Positions 8,498 through 17,252 are shown, counted from the stretch's first letter. The stretch: DNA of 64,000 nt from an uncultured Clostridia bacterium (GCA_946628965.1 CAMOXI010000001.1:57139-121138), one strand, 5' to 3'. The notes: a model not told the origin generated them from the sequence alone. Made by a program: numbers and translations.

Positions 8498-9271
8498 ATG
8501 AAACAGTATGTAGTCGACGCGTTTACGGATCGGATCTTCCACGGCAACCAGGCCGCGGTGTGCGTGCTGGACGCCTGGCTTCCGGAGGAGCTGATGATGG
8601 ACATCACGCGGGAGAACAATTTCTCTGAGACCGCCTTTACCGTCCGGGAGGGCGAAAAGTGGCATCTGCGCTGGTTCACCCCCGGCGGGGAGATCGACCT
8701 CTGCGGCCACGCCACGCTGGCGACCGCTTACGTGCTGCTGAACTTCTATGAGAAGGACGCACAGCGGGTGGTCTTCACCACCCTGAGCGGCGATCTGATC
8801 GTGACGCGCCGGGGCGAGCTCTATGAAATGGAGTTTCCGGCCTACGATCTGAAGAAGGTGGACGTGACCGCGGCCATGGAAGAGGCGCTGGGCGCTCCGG
8901 TCAGAGAGGCCTATCTCGCCCGCGACCTTCTGTGCGTGCTGGAGGATGAGCAGACGGTCCGGGATCTGAGGCCCGACCTGGAGAAGATCAGGCAGATCGA
9001 CGGCCTGCTCGTGCACGTCACCGCCCGCGGAAAAGACGAGGACTGCGTCTCCCGCAGCTTTGCGCCCAAGCTCTCCGTGGCGGAGGATCCGGTCTGCGGC
9101 TCCGGGCACTGCCACATCATCCCGTACTGGGCAGATCGGCTGGGCCGGGACGAACTGGTGGCTTACCAGGCCTCCCGGCGCGGCGGAACGCTCTATTGCC
9201 GCCGGGAGGGCAGCAAGATCTTCATGGCCGGCAAGGCGGCGCTGTACTCGGTGGACGAGCTGTTCGTGTGA
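8498..9271 (+). CDS. PhzF-family isomerase/epimerase-like protein
   Basis: A 257-residue protein of the PhzF fold, two pseudo-symmetric hot-dog-like domains. The catalytic glutamate is in NNFSETAF (Glu44). GHATLA near residue 70 and DPVCGSGH near residue 195 are the conserved glycine-rich anion-binding loops of the two halves. Its length is typical. Characterised relatives isomerise trans-2,3-dihydro-3-hydroxyanthranilate, but most family members are of unknown function. No phenazine genes are nearby. A GGGAG ribosome binding site precedes the ATG. It is probably cotranscribed with the LysR gene and ends at a strong terminator. Confidence 0.85.
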   Translation: MKQYVVDAFTDRIFHGNQAAVCVLDAWLPEELMMDITRENNFSETAFTVREGEKWHLRWFTPGGEIDLCGHATLATAYVLLNFYEKDAQRVVFTTLSGDLIVTRRGELYEMEFPAYDLKKVDVTAAMEEALGAPVREAYLARDLLCVLEDEQTVRDLRPDLEKIRQIDGLLVHVTARGKDEDCVSRSFAPKLSVAEDPVCGSGHCHIIPYWADRLGRDELVAYQASRRGGTLYCRREGSKIFMAGKAALYSVDELFV

Positions 9272-9310
9272 TCCGCCGGATCGATTCCTGCGATCCCACC
9301 CCATAGATCG

Positions 9311-9347
9311 AAATCCCCCGCATTCTGCACGAAAGCGGGGGATTTAC
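9311..9347. terminator. Rho-independent terminator after the PhzF gene
   Basis: AAATCCCCCGC (9311-9321) pairs perfectly with GCGGGGGATTT (9335-9345) around a 13-base loop. It has A and T flanks on both strands. Confidence 0.75.
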
Positions 9348-9390
9348 TCTGTTTGCCGGCGGATGGGAGGGGAGAAGACGCAAAAAAACC

Positions 9391-9419
9391 TTGTATTTCG
9401 GGCTGCTTTTCGATAGAAT
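9391..9419 (+). promoter_or_regulatory. promoter of the SpoIIE/EIIC pair
   Basis: TTGTAT (9391-9396), a 17-base spacer and TAGAAT (9414-9419). The predicted leader to the ATG at 9517 is about 90 nt and holds GC-rich dyads. Confidence 0.6.
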
Positions 9420-9516
9420 AATTAAATAGCGTATTGCGGCGCGGCAGCCCCCGGCTGCGGCGCGTTTGTGATATCCCGGGTGATCGGGAACGGAATCTTC
9501 ACGACAGGAGATATTT

Positions 9517-10821
9517 ATGAAGAAACGCAGCGCTTTCTTTGCCGGCGGCATCCGGCAGAAAATCTTCGGGATGCTGCTGATCACGATCATTCTGATCATC
9601 GCGGCCTATACGGTGGTCTTTTTCTATCAGACGAACAGGGTGGAGCAGCTCGTCAACGAGACCTATGAGGCGCAGGAGCAGCTCTACATCGAAAACGGGC
9701 TGCAGTATCAGTACAAATCCGTCCGGAACAACGCTCTTGACCGCTTCCACACGGAGATGTTCCATGCCCGCAACATCCTTATCCTGCTGGTGGTGCTGAT
9801 CGTGGCGGCCGGCCTGGTCTCCGCCTACTCCATTGCAAAGCGCATTACGGATCCGCTCAACACCATCACCCGCCGCGTGGCCTCTCTGGGCGTCCGCAAC
9901 CGGCAGTTTGTGATGGAGGACGTGTACCGGACCGGGGACGAGATCGAGGTCCTGGCGGAATCCTTCGCCAAGCAGTCGGCCCGGACTGCCCTGTACATCG
10001 ACCAGATCAGGCGGGTCACCGCGGAGAAAGAGCGCATCGGCGCGGAGCTGGACATGGCGAGCCGCATCCAGGGCAGCCAGCTGCCCCGCCTCTTCCCGCC
10101 CTTCCCGGACCGGAAGGAGTTCAGCCTCTACGCCAGCATGACGCCGGCCAAGGAGGTGGGCGGCGACTTCTACGATTTCTTCATGATCGACCACGACCAT
10201 ATGGGCTTTGTCATGGCGGACGTGTCCGGCAAGGGCGTGCCCGCGGCGCTGCTGATGATGGTCTCCCGCGTGCTGATCAAATCCAGCCTCCAGAACGGAC
10301 ACAGCCCGGCGGAGACGCTGGAGCGCGTCAACAACCAGCTCTGCGAGAGCAATGACGCCGAGTTTTTCGTGACCGTCTGGCTCGCGGTGCTGGAGATCTC
10401 CACCGGCAAGGGGATCGCCGCCAACGCCGGGCATGAACATCCTGTGCTGCGCCGCGCCGGCGGCCGCTATGAGCTGCTGGTCTACCGGCACTCTCTGCCG
10501 GTGGGCGCCATGAAGGACGTGCCCTTCCGGCAGCATTCCTTCCAGCTCCAGCCCGGCGACAGCTTTTTTGTGTATACGGACGGCGTCGCCGAGGCAACGG
10601 ACCGGAACAAGGAGCTCTACGGGACCGAGCGCATGCTGGCCGCCCTGAACCGGGAGGCGGATGCGCAGCCGGACCGGATCCTTTCCAATCTCACGGAGGA
10701 TATCGATCGCTTCGTGGATGGGGCGGAGCAGTTTGACGATATGACGATGCTCTGCTTCCGCTATCAGGGCCCCTCCGACGAAGAGAGGGCAATTCTGCAT
10801 ACACAGGAGACTGAGCAATGA
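9517..10821 (+). CDS. membrane SpoIIE/RsbU-type PP2C phosphatase with HAMP domain
   Basis: A 434-residue signalling protein. Two transmembrane helices (about residues 16-37 and 85-105) flank a short outside loop. A HAMP domain (about 105-155) follows, then a PPM/SpoIIE serine phosphatase domain (about 190-420). Metal-binding motifs are intact: GGDFYD (Asp217, Asp220), DVSGKG (Asp235), TDGVAEA and DDMTM near the C-terminus. Family members dephosphorylate STAS-domain anti-anti-sigma factors. The extracellular loop is too short for a classic ligand domain, so signals may come through the membrane or from the partner. The stop overlaps the EIIC start by four bases, which implies tight coupling. 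Confidence 0.88.
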   Translation: MKKRSAFFAGGIRQKIFGMLLITIILIIAAYTVVFFYQTNRVEQLVNETYEAQEQLYIENGLQYQYKSVRNNALDRFHTEMFHARNILILLVVLIVAAGLVSAYSIAKRITDPLNTITRRVASLGVRNRQFVMEDVYRTGDEIEVLAESFAKQSARTALYIDQIRRVTAEKERIGAELDMASRIQGSQLPRLFPPFPDRKEFSLYASMTPAKEVGGDFYDFFMIDHDHMGFVMADVSGKGVPAALLMMVSRVLIKSSLQNGHSPAETLERVNNQLCESNDAEFFVTVWLAVLEISTGKGIAANAGHEHPVLRRAGGRYELLVYRHSLPVGAMKDVPFRQHSFQLQPGDSFFVYTDGVAEATDRNKELYGTERMLAALNREADAQPDRILSNLTEDIDRFVDGAEQFDDMTMLCFRYQGPSDEERAILHTQETEQ

Positions 10822-12443
10822 AACAAAACGGGATCGGGCGCGCGCTGAGAATCATAGGGGACATCTTTATCCCGCTGCTGCCCGGCATCATCACCGCGGG
10901 GCTCTGCGGCGGGGCAGCGTCTCTCATCTCGCAGACGGTACCGAACTATGCTGACAACAATATCTGGGCGTTTATTTACCAGATCCTGACGCTGATCAAC
11001 TCCGCCATGATGAGCTTCCTGAGCGCGTGGGCGGGCTACCGCGCGGCGGAGCGCTTCGGCGGCACGCCGATCCTGGGCGGAATGCTGGGCATGCTCAGCT
11101 CGCTGGACGGGATCAACCGCATCGCCACGATCATGGGGCTTTATAACAGCGCGGTGCCGCTGGATTCGATCTTATGCAGCGGGAAGGGCGGCGTGCTGGC
11201 CGTCATCGCGGGCGCACTGCTCATCGCCTGGGTGGAAAAAGCGATCCGCTCCGTCATGCCCGAGTCTATCGACGTGGTCTTTACGCCGCTGCTGACCATG
11301 TTCCTCTGCGTGGTGCCCTATATCGTCTTTATCATGCCGCTCTTCGGCTATGCCTCCGAGGGCATCGTGTGGCTCTTCAGCCGGGCCTGCCTGTCCGAGA
11401 ACGTCTTTGTCCGGGCGATCTCCGGTTACTTTGCCGCGGCTGCCTTCCTGCCGCTGGTGGCCGCGGGCATGCACCACGGTCTGGTCGCCCTCTACAGTGT
11501 GCAGCTGCAGGAGTTGGGCTATGTCACGCTCTATCCCGCCCTCGCCATGGCGGGCGCCGGGCAGGTGGGCGCGGCCTTTGCCCTCTGGAAAAAAGCGAAA
11601 AAGGTCGGCAACGACAATCTCTGCTCCGTGATCTCCGGCGCGCTGCCCGCGGGCCTTCTGGGCGTGGGGGAGCCGCTCATCTACGGCGTCACGCTGCCGC
11701 TGGGCAAGCCTTTCCTGACGGCGGGGCTGGGCGCGGGCTTCGGCGGCGCCTTCATCATGGTCACCGAGGTGGCCTCCACCACCTGGGGCCCCTCGGGCCT
11801 GCTGGGCGCCTTCGTGATGACGGGCGGCCCGCGCGGCTCGGTACAGAGCGTGCTGCTGTATCTCACGGCCCTTGTCATCAGCTACATCGGCGGCTACCTG
11901 ATCACCAGGGCCCTCTACCGGGAGGAGTCGCTGCGTTTTGAGACCGAGCTTCCCGCCGGGCGGGCAGCCGCCTTGCGCTCCGCATCCTTTTCCCGGCTCA
12001 GCAAAAAGAAATCCCGGCATATCAAGGCCGGGGAGCCGCTGCAGACCGGAAGGAGAGATCCCCTGTCCGCGCTGCCGCTCACGGCGCCCGTGGGCGGGGA
12101 GACCGTGCCTATGAAGGAAATCCCGGACGTGATGTTCTCCTCCGGCGTCATCGGCAGCTGCATCGGTATTCTGCCCGAGAGCGGGCACGTCCTCGCCCCC
12201 TGTGACGGCGTCGTCATGGAGATCGCGGACACCTGCCACGCCCTGACCTTCAAGACCGACGAGGGCATGGAGATCCTGCTGCTGATCGGCATCGACACCT
12301 TCACCCTGAACGGCGACGGACTCTCTCCCCTCGTTGGGGAAGGGGAGCGCGTTACGAAGGGACAGCCGGTGATGGAGGCGGATCTCGATAAGATCCGCGC
12401 TGCCGGTCTTTCGCCGATCGTCATCACGGTCCTGAGCAGTTGA
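10818..12443 (+). CDS. PTS-like EIIC-EIIA fusion lacking EIIB and catalytic EIIA His
   Basis: A 541-residue protein. Residues 1-370 form a glucose/sucrose-superfamily EIIC domain with about ten helices and the conserved GVGEPLIYGV sugar-site loop near residue 283. Residues of about 410-541 form a glucose-type EIIA domain. Two parts needed for phosphotransfer are absent. No EIIB domain precedes or follows EIIC. In EIIA the phosphorylated histidine, normally in the V/I-H-x-GID motif, is replaced by Leu489 (EILLLIGID), although the first histidine survives at about residue 474 (CHAL). The protein is therefore unlikely to act as an ordinary PTS permease. Coupling to a SpoIIE phosphatase suggests a sugar sensor, which is an inference. 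Confidence 0.8.
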   Translation: MKQNGIGRALRIIGDIFIPLLPGIITAGLCGGAASLISQTVPNYADNNIWAFIYQILTLINSAMMSFLSAWAGYRAAERFGGTPILGGMLGMLSSLDGINRIATIMGLYNSAVPLDSILCSGKGGVLAVIAGALLIAWVEKAIRSVMPESIDVVFTPLLTMFLCVVPYIVFIMPLFGYASEGIVWLFSRACLSENVFVRAISGYFAAAAFLPLVAAGMHHGLVALYSVQLQELGYVTLYPALAMAGAGQVGAAFALWKKAKKVGNDNLCSVISGALPAGLLGVGEPLIYGVTLPLGKPFLTAGLGAGFGGAFIMVTEVASTTWGPSGLLGAFVMTGGPRGSVQSVLLYLTALVISYIGGYLITRALYREESLRFETELPAGRAAALRSASFSRLSKKKSRHIKAGEPLQTGRRDPLSALPLTAPVGGETVPMKEIPDVMFSSGVIGSCIGILPESGHVLAPCDGVVMEIADTCHALTFKTDEGMEILLLIGIDTFTLNGDGLSPLVGEGERVTKGQPVMEADLDKIRAAGLSPIVITVLSS

Positions 12444-12459
12444 AGAAGAGACAGAAATA

Positions 12460-12502
12460 CCGGCCGGAGCGGCTTTGCCGCTCCGGCCGGCGTTGCATTT
12501 TT
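12460..12502 (+). terminator. Rho-independent terminator after the EIIC-EIIA gene
   Basis: A perfect 14-bp GC-rich stem (CCGGCCGGAGCGGC with its complement) has a TTT loop, followed after seven bases by five T. It separates convergent transcription units. Confidence 0.75.
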
Positions 12503-12520
12503 ATATGATGGCAGTCGGAA

Positions 12521-13195
12521 TCAAATCTTCTCAAACAGCGCTGTCATCTGCTCCAGCGTTCCGTTCGGCGCGCTGATGCTGATGTCGCAGACGAAGTCGC
12601 CCCGGGGGAGATAGAAGGAGACATACAGGGTCTCCCCATCGACGGTATCGGAGATCTGAAAAGCCATCGGGTGCTCTTCTCCGGCGAACATGGCTGTCTC
12701 CAGCGCCGGACCGCGGTCCTCGCCGAAGAGCTTGTTGATCTCCCAAATCCGGTCGTTATTCCGCCTGACCAGCTCTTCCTCGTTCAGACCGAGCTCGTCG
12801 TCCCGCAGGGCACGAATGCTCAGAATGACGTAGCGGTCGAAGGACTCCGGATTTGCCATGAAGGAGATCCCGCCCATGTCCTCCTCGTAGGCCCTGCGCA
12901 GCGAAAAGAACTCCGTCGTTTCCTCCGCGTCGTCATTGAGGCGGCTGACACTCCAGCCATCCGGTGCGGTGAAGCGGATGCCGAAGTAACGGTTCGTGTA
13001 CACCCCGTTCTTCAGCTCCCCGTTGAGCAGGATCTCGTCCTCCTCTGTGAGACTGAGCACCGCGGCGGGGATCTCCACCTCCGGCTTCGCTTCCTCTTTC
13101 TCCTCAGCAAGGACGGACATGACGCCGCTGTCCCCGCAAGCCGTCAGACTCAGACAGAGCACCAGGGCGAGTAAAACTGCAATCCATGCTTTCAT
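12521..13195 (-). CDS. lipoprotein of unknown function
   Basis: A 224-residue lipoprotein. The start at 13195 has AGGAAGGAG upstream and gives a signal peptide with lipobox LTAC (about residues 17-20); the open frame before it is not a signal. After an acidic linker, the domain from about residue 60 (NGVYTNRYFGIRFTAPDGW) resembles secreted folds seen in many clostridial lipoproteins near membrane-stress genes. No catalytic residues are evident. It is the last gene of the KAP NTPase, cardiolipin synthase and HD protein series, 43 bp after the HD gene. The outer face of the membrane is its likely location. Confidence 0.7.
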   Translation of the reverse strand: MKAWIAVLLALVLCLSLTACGDSGVMSVLAEEKEEAKPEVEIPAAVLSLTEEDEILLNGELKNGVYTNRYFGIRFTAPDGWSVSRLNDDAEETTEFFSLRRAYEEDMGGISFMANPESFDRYVILSIRALRDDELGLNEEELVRRNNDRIWEINKLFGEDRGPALETAMFAGEEHPMAFQISDTVDGETLYVSFYLPRGDFVCDISISAPNGTLEQMTALFEKI

Positions 13196-13238
13196 GGTTT
13201 TCTCCTTCCTGCCCCGGGCCTTTCCGGGGCGGACACCG

Positions 13239-13709
13239 TCATCGGTGCAGTATTTCTTTGATGGAACAGATTTTATCCGCCGCAGAAACGATCCAGCCGG
13301 CCGCGTGCTTTGGGGGAATGAGGCAGATGGGCCACATGTGCCGGCGTACCGCGTCCTCCTGTACGTCGTTTGCCCGGTATTCTTCCCGCGCAAGCTTGGC
13401 GCCGCGGTCGGGGTGCGAATAGGCTTTCTTCCAGGAGGGACTGCGGAAGACTTCCTTTTCCGTCATGCCGATGTCGTGCAGCAGGCTTCCGCGGACCGCG
13501 TCCTTCACGTCGACCTTCGCGCCGTGCCGGTTCAGCCATTCTGCGATCCGGCAGCTCTCTCTGGCCACGTTCAGGCTGTGCTGGGCCACGTTGCCCGCCA
13601 GATGGTGGGGGATGGCCTCGGCGGCCCGAAAACGCTCGGAGTCGATGATCTCCGCCCCCAGCTCCTGCACAGACTGCAGCAGCTTCTCTTCGCGTTCCTG
13701 CTTCTTCAT
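13239..13709 (-). CDS. HD-domain phosphohydrolase-like protein
   Basis: A 156-residue single-domain HD protein. The metal-binding set is recognisable: His in NVAQHSLNVAR (about residue 44), the HD pair in LLHDIGM (about residues 77-78) and later His and Asp residues (AADKICS). The length fits a small stand-alone HD hydrolase acting on nucleotides or phosphate esters; the substrate is unknown. The gene begins six bases after the cardiolipin synthase stop with no clear ribosome binding site of its own, so it is probably translated by coupling. Confidence 0.8.
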   Translation of the reverse strand: MKKQEREEKLLQSVQELGAEIIDSERFRAAEAIPHHLAGNVAQHSLNVARESCRIAEWLNRHGAKVDVKDAVRGSLLHDIGMTEKEVFRSPSWKKAYSHPDRGAKLAREEYRANDVQEDAVRRHMWPICLIPPKHAAGWIVSAADKICSIKEILHR

Positions 13710-13715
13710 GGGCGA

Positions 13716-15266
13716 TCAGAGCAGCTCGGCAAAGAGACGCAGGACCATCTGGCTGAGCTTCAGATACTCGGAGCGGATCGTCTGGTACTGCTCCGTCACT
13801 TCCCGGCACTGGGTGAAGGTCTGCTCGAAGTCATGCTTGATATCCAGCACCGCCTTGCTGTCGGCGAGCAGGCAGCCGTTTTCAAAGTGGTGGTACAGGC
13901 TGCGGTAATCCAGATTGATCGTGCCGCAGGTGGCCACCGCATCGTCGGACACGCACATCTTGCAGTGGCAGAAGCCGGGCGTCCACTCGTAGATGTGCAC
14001 GCCGTTTCTCGCGAGGCTGTTGTAGAAGGAGCGGGTGACGCTGTAGACCATCTTCTTGTCCGGGATGCCGGGCGTGATGATGCGCACGTCCACGCCGCGC
14101 CGCGCGGCGAGGGAGAGGCTGTGGATCATCTCATCCGTCAGGATCAGATAGGGCGTGATGAACCAGCAGTAGGAGTTTGCCTTTTCCGCGATGCTGATAT
14201 ACACGTTTTCACCCACGCGCTTGTTGTCCATGGGCGAATCGGCATAGGGCTGCACAAAGCCGTCCGGCTCCCCGGTGTAGCCGCTGGGCGGGAAGAAGCG
14301 GTCGAAGTCCACGCCGCTCCAATCTTCCTTGCTGCCCGCGTACCACATCTCCAGGAAGGCCGCCGTCAGGCTCTTGACGGCCTCGCCCTCCAGGCGGACG
14401 CCGGTGTCCTTCCACTGGCCGAAGGGGTGGGTGATGTTGAAGTACTCCTCCGCCAGGTTGTAGCCGCCGGTAAAGCCGATCTTGCCGTCGATGACGGTGA
14501 TCTTGCGGTGGTCGCGGTTATTCAGGAACAGGTTCAGGCCGGGATGGAAGGGGTTGAAGACCTTGCAGGCAATCCCGCGGCCTTCCAGCTTTTTCACGAA
14601 GCTGGTGTTGATAAAGCCGATGCTTCCCATATCGTCGTAGAACACCCGGACGTCGAGCCCGTCCTGAACCCGCTGGGCCAGCACATCCTCGATCCGCTGC
14701 CAGGAGGAGGCGTCCTCAATGGCGTGGTACTCCATGAAAATGAAGGATTCCGCCTCCCGCATGGCCTTGAGCTGGGCCTCCAGCGCGAGGCTGGCGTCGT
14801 CATAGTAGGTCACGGCGGTGTCGTGGTAGACGGGGAAGCTCGTGTTATCTGCCAGGCAGGTGGATACGCCCGCCACATTCGGCAGCTTCTCCCGCAGCGC
14901 GCCCAACTCCTCTTTGTTCTCCGGCAGCAGCGGCAGCAGCGCCTTGTCAATGTCGTCATAGCGCTTGCGCATGTCCCGCGTGCCGCGGTTCAGGCCCACC
15001 AGGAAATAGAGCGCGATGCCCATAATGGGCAGGATCAGGATCAGGATGATCCAGGGCATTTTCATCGTGGAGGTGACGTTTTTCGCGTAGATGACGAGCA
15101 CCATGCCCAGGGCCAGTACTCTTGTGACAATGTCGATCCAGGCTGCATAGCGGTTGAGCTGGAAGAAAACCATCAGGATCACCAGCAGCTCCAGCCCGAT
15201 GGAGACAAGCGCGAAGATCATCCGCTTGGTACCGTTGCGGCTTTTTGCCTTTCCTTCGTGTGTCAT
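13716..15266 (-). CDS. cls: cardiolipin synthase (phospholipase D family)
   Basis: A 516-residue membrane enzyme that condenses two phosphatidylglycerol molecules into cardiolipin and glycerol. The first about 95 residues hold three hydrophobic segments. Two phospholipase-D HKD motifs follow: DHRKITVIDGKIGFTGG around residue 250 and HCKMCVSDDAVATCG around residue 435. The length is typical of the two-HKD bacterial enzyme. It sits in a minus-strand series behind a KAP-like NTPase and ahead of an HD protein and a lipoprotein. Confidence 0.9.
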   Translation of the reverse strand: MTHEGKAKSRNGTKRMIFALVSIGLELLVILMVFFQLNRYAAWIDIVTRVLALGMVLVIYAKNVTSTMKMPWIILILILPIMGIALYFLVGLNRGTRDMRKRYDDIDKALLPLLPENKEELGALREKLPNVAGVSTCLADNTSFPVYHDTAVTYYDDASLALEAQLKAMREAESFIFMEYHAIEDASSWQRIEDVLAQRVQDGLDVRVFYDDMGSIGFINTSFVKKLEGRGIACKVFNPFHPGLNLFLNNRDHRKITVIDGKIGFTGGYNLAEEYFNITHPFGQWKDTGVRLEGEAVKSLTAAFLEMWYAGSKEDWSGVDFDRFFPPSGYTGEPDGFVQPYADSPMDNKRVGENVYISIAEKANSYCWFITPYLILTDEMIHSLSLAARRGVDVRIITPGIPDKKMVYSVTRSFYNSLARNGVHIYEWTPGFCHCKMCVSDDAVATCGTINLDYRSLYHHFENGCLLADSKAVLDIKHDFEQTFTQCREVTEQYQTIRSEYLKLSQMVLRLFAELL

Positions 15267-15315
15267 AGGTTCACCGTCTTTCCATGAGTATTTGATCTGT
15301 TTACGAACTGCCTTT

Positions 15316-16419
15316 TCAGCCCTGCTTTTCCGGCCTCACCTTTACATCGCGGGGGGACACGTCCCGGAGGATCTCCTCTTCCTCCCAGATCCCGCTGTCG
15401 ATCCACTGGCGGATGCTTCCCGGCAGCAGCTCCGGCTGATAGTCGGGATAGAGCTTTTTGATCTCCGCGTCCTCGATCTCGAAGCAGGGCTGACCGTTTT
15501 TGTTGACGCCGTTTCTCGAAATGAAGATATAGGCGATGAAGGAATACAGAAACTGAGCGATATTCGGAACCTGATGCTCCCTCATGGTATCGTAAAGGCG
15601 GGAGAACTCCTGCAGGGCGCAGGTCAGACTGCGAAAGTTGCGATACTTCCCGGGCACGCCTTCCCGACCCTGAGGATCCGTGACAAAGACAGCATGGATG
15701 ATCTGCTCGTTTTCGTTCAAAAACTCCGCATAGTCCGGATTCGGCCATTTCGATTTGTTGATAATGCTGTGAATGATCTCCTGATACTCAGGGACATACC
15801 GCACGGTGCGGGCGATCGTTTTTTCCTTTACCATCCGGTAGACTGTAGGATCGGCCGAGGCCATTGCCTTGATGAACTCCTCCTCCCCGATGACGATGGT
15901 CGGAAAGCCCTTGTTTTCACAGTATTCGTTGATGGTGCCGATCACGACGTTCAGATCCAGCTTGGATCGGCTCAGGTCATCGAAGACCAGCACGACTCTT
16001 TTTTTCGCCCCTTTTTCGTGGAAATCCTCCACGACGGGCTCAAGAGCGATATATTCCAGCGGATCGACGGCAACCATTGCGGAGGCAATGTTGGCGCTGG
16101 CCGGATTGAGGGAACTCAGGATACTGTTGATCACACTCACGATGCCGTTTTTTTTCATCCGTTCGCCTTCCCGGTTCAGCTTGCCCAGAAACGGCGTACA
16201 GGTATAGAGCCATTGTTTCTTAACGGCGTTATTCAAGGCGGATACGCTGTCCAGGCCGAGCAGGGAAACGCGAATGATGAAGTGCGTGGACTTAAGCGCC
16301 TCCGCCAGTTCTTTTTCGATCAGGTGCGTTTTGCCGCAGCCCCATTCGCCCGTGAGCAGGAGCGCGCCGAAATGCTGTTCCTCGGTGCAGTAGCGGACCA
16401 GTTCCTGTAAAGTGCTCAT
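15316..16419 (-). CDS. KAP-like P-loop NTPase
   Basis: A 367-residue P-loop protein. The Walker A motif is GEWGCGKT (residues 24-31) and the Walker B motif is RVVLVFDDLSR (about residues 141-151), the pattern of KAP/STAND-type NTPases. Two ATGs lie close together. The one at 16419 is preferred because GAGG is nine bases upstream; the alternative at 16428 overlaps that site. No transmembrane pair is obvious, unlike classical KAP proteins. It heads the series with cls, the HD protein and the lipoprotein (49-bp gap to cls). A promoter lies at 16496-16524 and a divergent HTH-like gene lies upstream. KAP NTPases occur in some defence islands, but nothing here proves that role. Confidence 0.7.
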   Translation of the reverse strand: MSTLQELVRYCTEEQHFGALLLTGEWGCGKTHLIEKELAEALKSTHFIIRVSLLGLDSVSALNNAVKKQWLYTCTPFLGKLNREGERMKKNGIVSVINSILSSLNPASANIASAMVAVDPLEYIALEPVVEDFHEKGAKKRVVLVFDDLSRSKLDLNVVIGTINEYCENKGFPTIVIGEEEFIKAMASADPTVYRMVKEKTIARTVRYVPEYQEIIHSIINKSKWPNPDYAEFLNENEQIIHAVFVTDPQGREGVPGKYRNFRSLTCALQEFSRLYDTMREHQVPNIAQFLYSFIAYIFISRNGVNKNGQPCFEIEDAEIKKLYPDYQPELLPGSIRQWIDSGIWEEEEILRDVSPRDVKVRPEKQG

Positions 16420-16495
16420 AGGATTCATCCTCGTTTTCCGTTTTATTCTTTCCGTTATGATCTGCCGAAGCGGGATCAAAGAATTCTTTCTTTTC

Positions 16496-16524
16496 AGTAT
16501 AGCATACCAGTCTGCCGGAAGTAA
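16496..16524 (-). promoter_or_regulatory. promoter of the KAP NTPase series
   Basis: On the minus strand TTACTT, a 17-base spacer ending in TGC, and TATACT (an extended -10). The leader is about 70 nt. Confidence 0.6.
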
Positions 16525-16650
16525 ACCGCAAGATGCTCTCTGGGCGGGTTCTTTTGTGCCGCAGATGGTATTCTTCGTAAGGCGGGGAAAGGGAAAAAAC
16601 ACGGGAAGGCCGAAACCGGACTTCCCGAAGCGGTGGAGAGCCTTGTTCAT

Positions 16651-16679
16651 TTGACTACGCATGGAGACTGTGCTAAAAT
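16651..16679 (+). promoter_or_regulatory. promoter of the HTH-like gene
   Basis: TTGACT (16651-16656), a 17-base spacer and TAAAAT (16674-16679) with TGC just before it (extended -10). It leaves a leader of about 115 nt to the ATG at 16800. The rest of the 380-bp divergent gap (16420-16799) shows no other gene. Confidence 0.7.
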
Positions 16680-16799
16680 GTGCCCGATACCGGAAAACCA
16701 CGACCGTCGCACGCGCTTCCCGCCGCCGGCCCTGCAATCGTTCCGTGAACCGTACAGGGCGTCAGGCAGGGGAGAGCTGTCGATAGAAAGGAAGAGCAG

Positions 16800-17222
16800 A
16801 TGAATCTGGAACAGGCTTCCCGCGCATGGGAAATATCGGAAAGAGAAGCTGAAATGACTTGTGAGGCGATGGGCATTGATATCGATGACATCCCCGAGGA
16901 TACGGTTCCGGTCTATGTGCCGGACCCCATGTATGAGGGAAATCCTCACAGATATTATCTCTATCTGATGGACGTGATTGCGAACACGCACATGGAAATC
17001 AAGGGCATGGATAAAAGCGTCCTTGAGACCTGTGTCGCCCAGCTGAAGGAGAAAAAGCTGATCGTCCTGAAAACGGGGGCCAAGCCGGATTCCCTGGATT
17101 ACCGTGACTATGTGATCTCGGCGGACCGGGCGCTTTACAACGATTGGGTCAACTCCCATATCAAGGCCAGCGTTTCTTTTATCGACAAGGTTATTTCTTT
17201 CTTCAGCGGCGGAGGACAATAA
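16800..17222 (+). CDS. small protein with MerR/Xis-like N-terminal motif
   Basis: A 140-residue acidic protein. The first about 40 residues (ASRAWEISEREAEMTCEAMG ... VPVYVPD) resemble the short helix-turn-helix of MerR/excisionase-like or helix_turn_helix_17 domains, in degenerate form. The rest is helical with a hydrophobic patch near the C-terminus (SFIDKVISFF). AAAGGAAG precedes the ATG. It is transcribed divergently from the KAP NTPase series by its own strong promoter and ends at a terminator. It could be the regulator of that series, which is an inference from position. No exact family was recognised. Confidence 0.6.
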   Translation: MNLEQASRAWEISEREAEMTCEAMGIDIDDIPEDTVPVYVPDPMYEGNPHRYYLYLMDVIANTHMEIKGMDKSVLETCVAQLKEKKLIVLKTGAKPDSLDYRDYVISADRALYNDWVNSHIKASVSFIDKVISFFSGGGQ

Positions 17223-17252
17223 CAGATCGGACAGGCGGACATGAATAAAGAA

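Noticed and set aside
12996..15287. A 763-codon open frame on the plus strand
   Set aside because: It runs antisense through cls and the HD gene, whose motifs (two HKD sites, HD) are intact. GC-rich codon bias leaves the opposite frame open. The protein has no recognisable domain.
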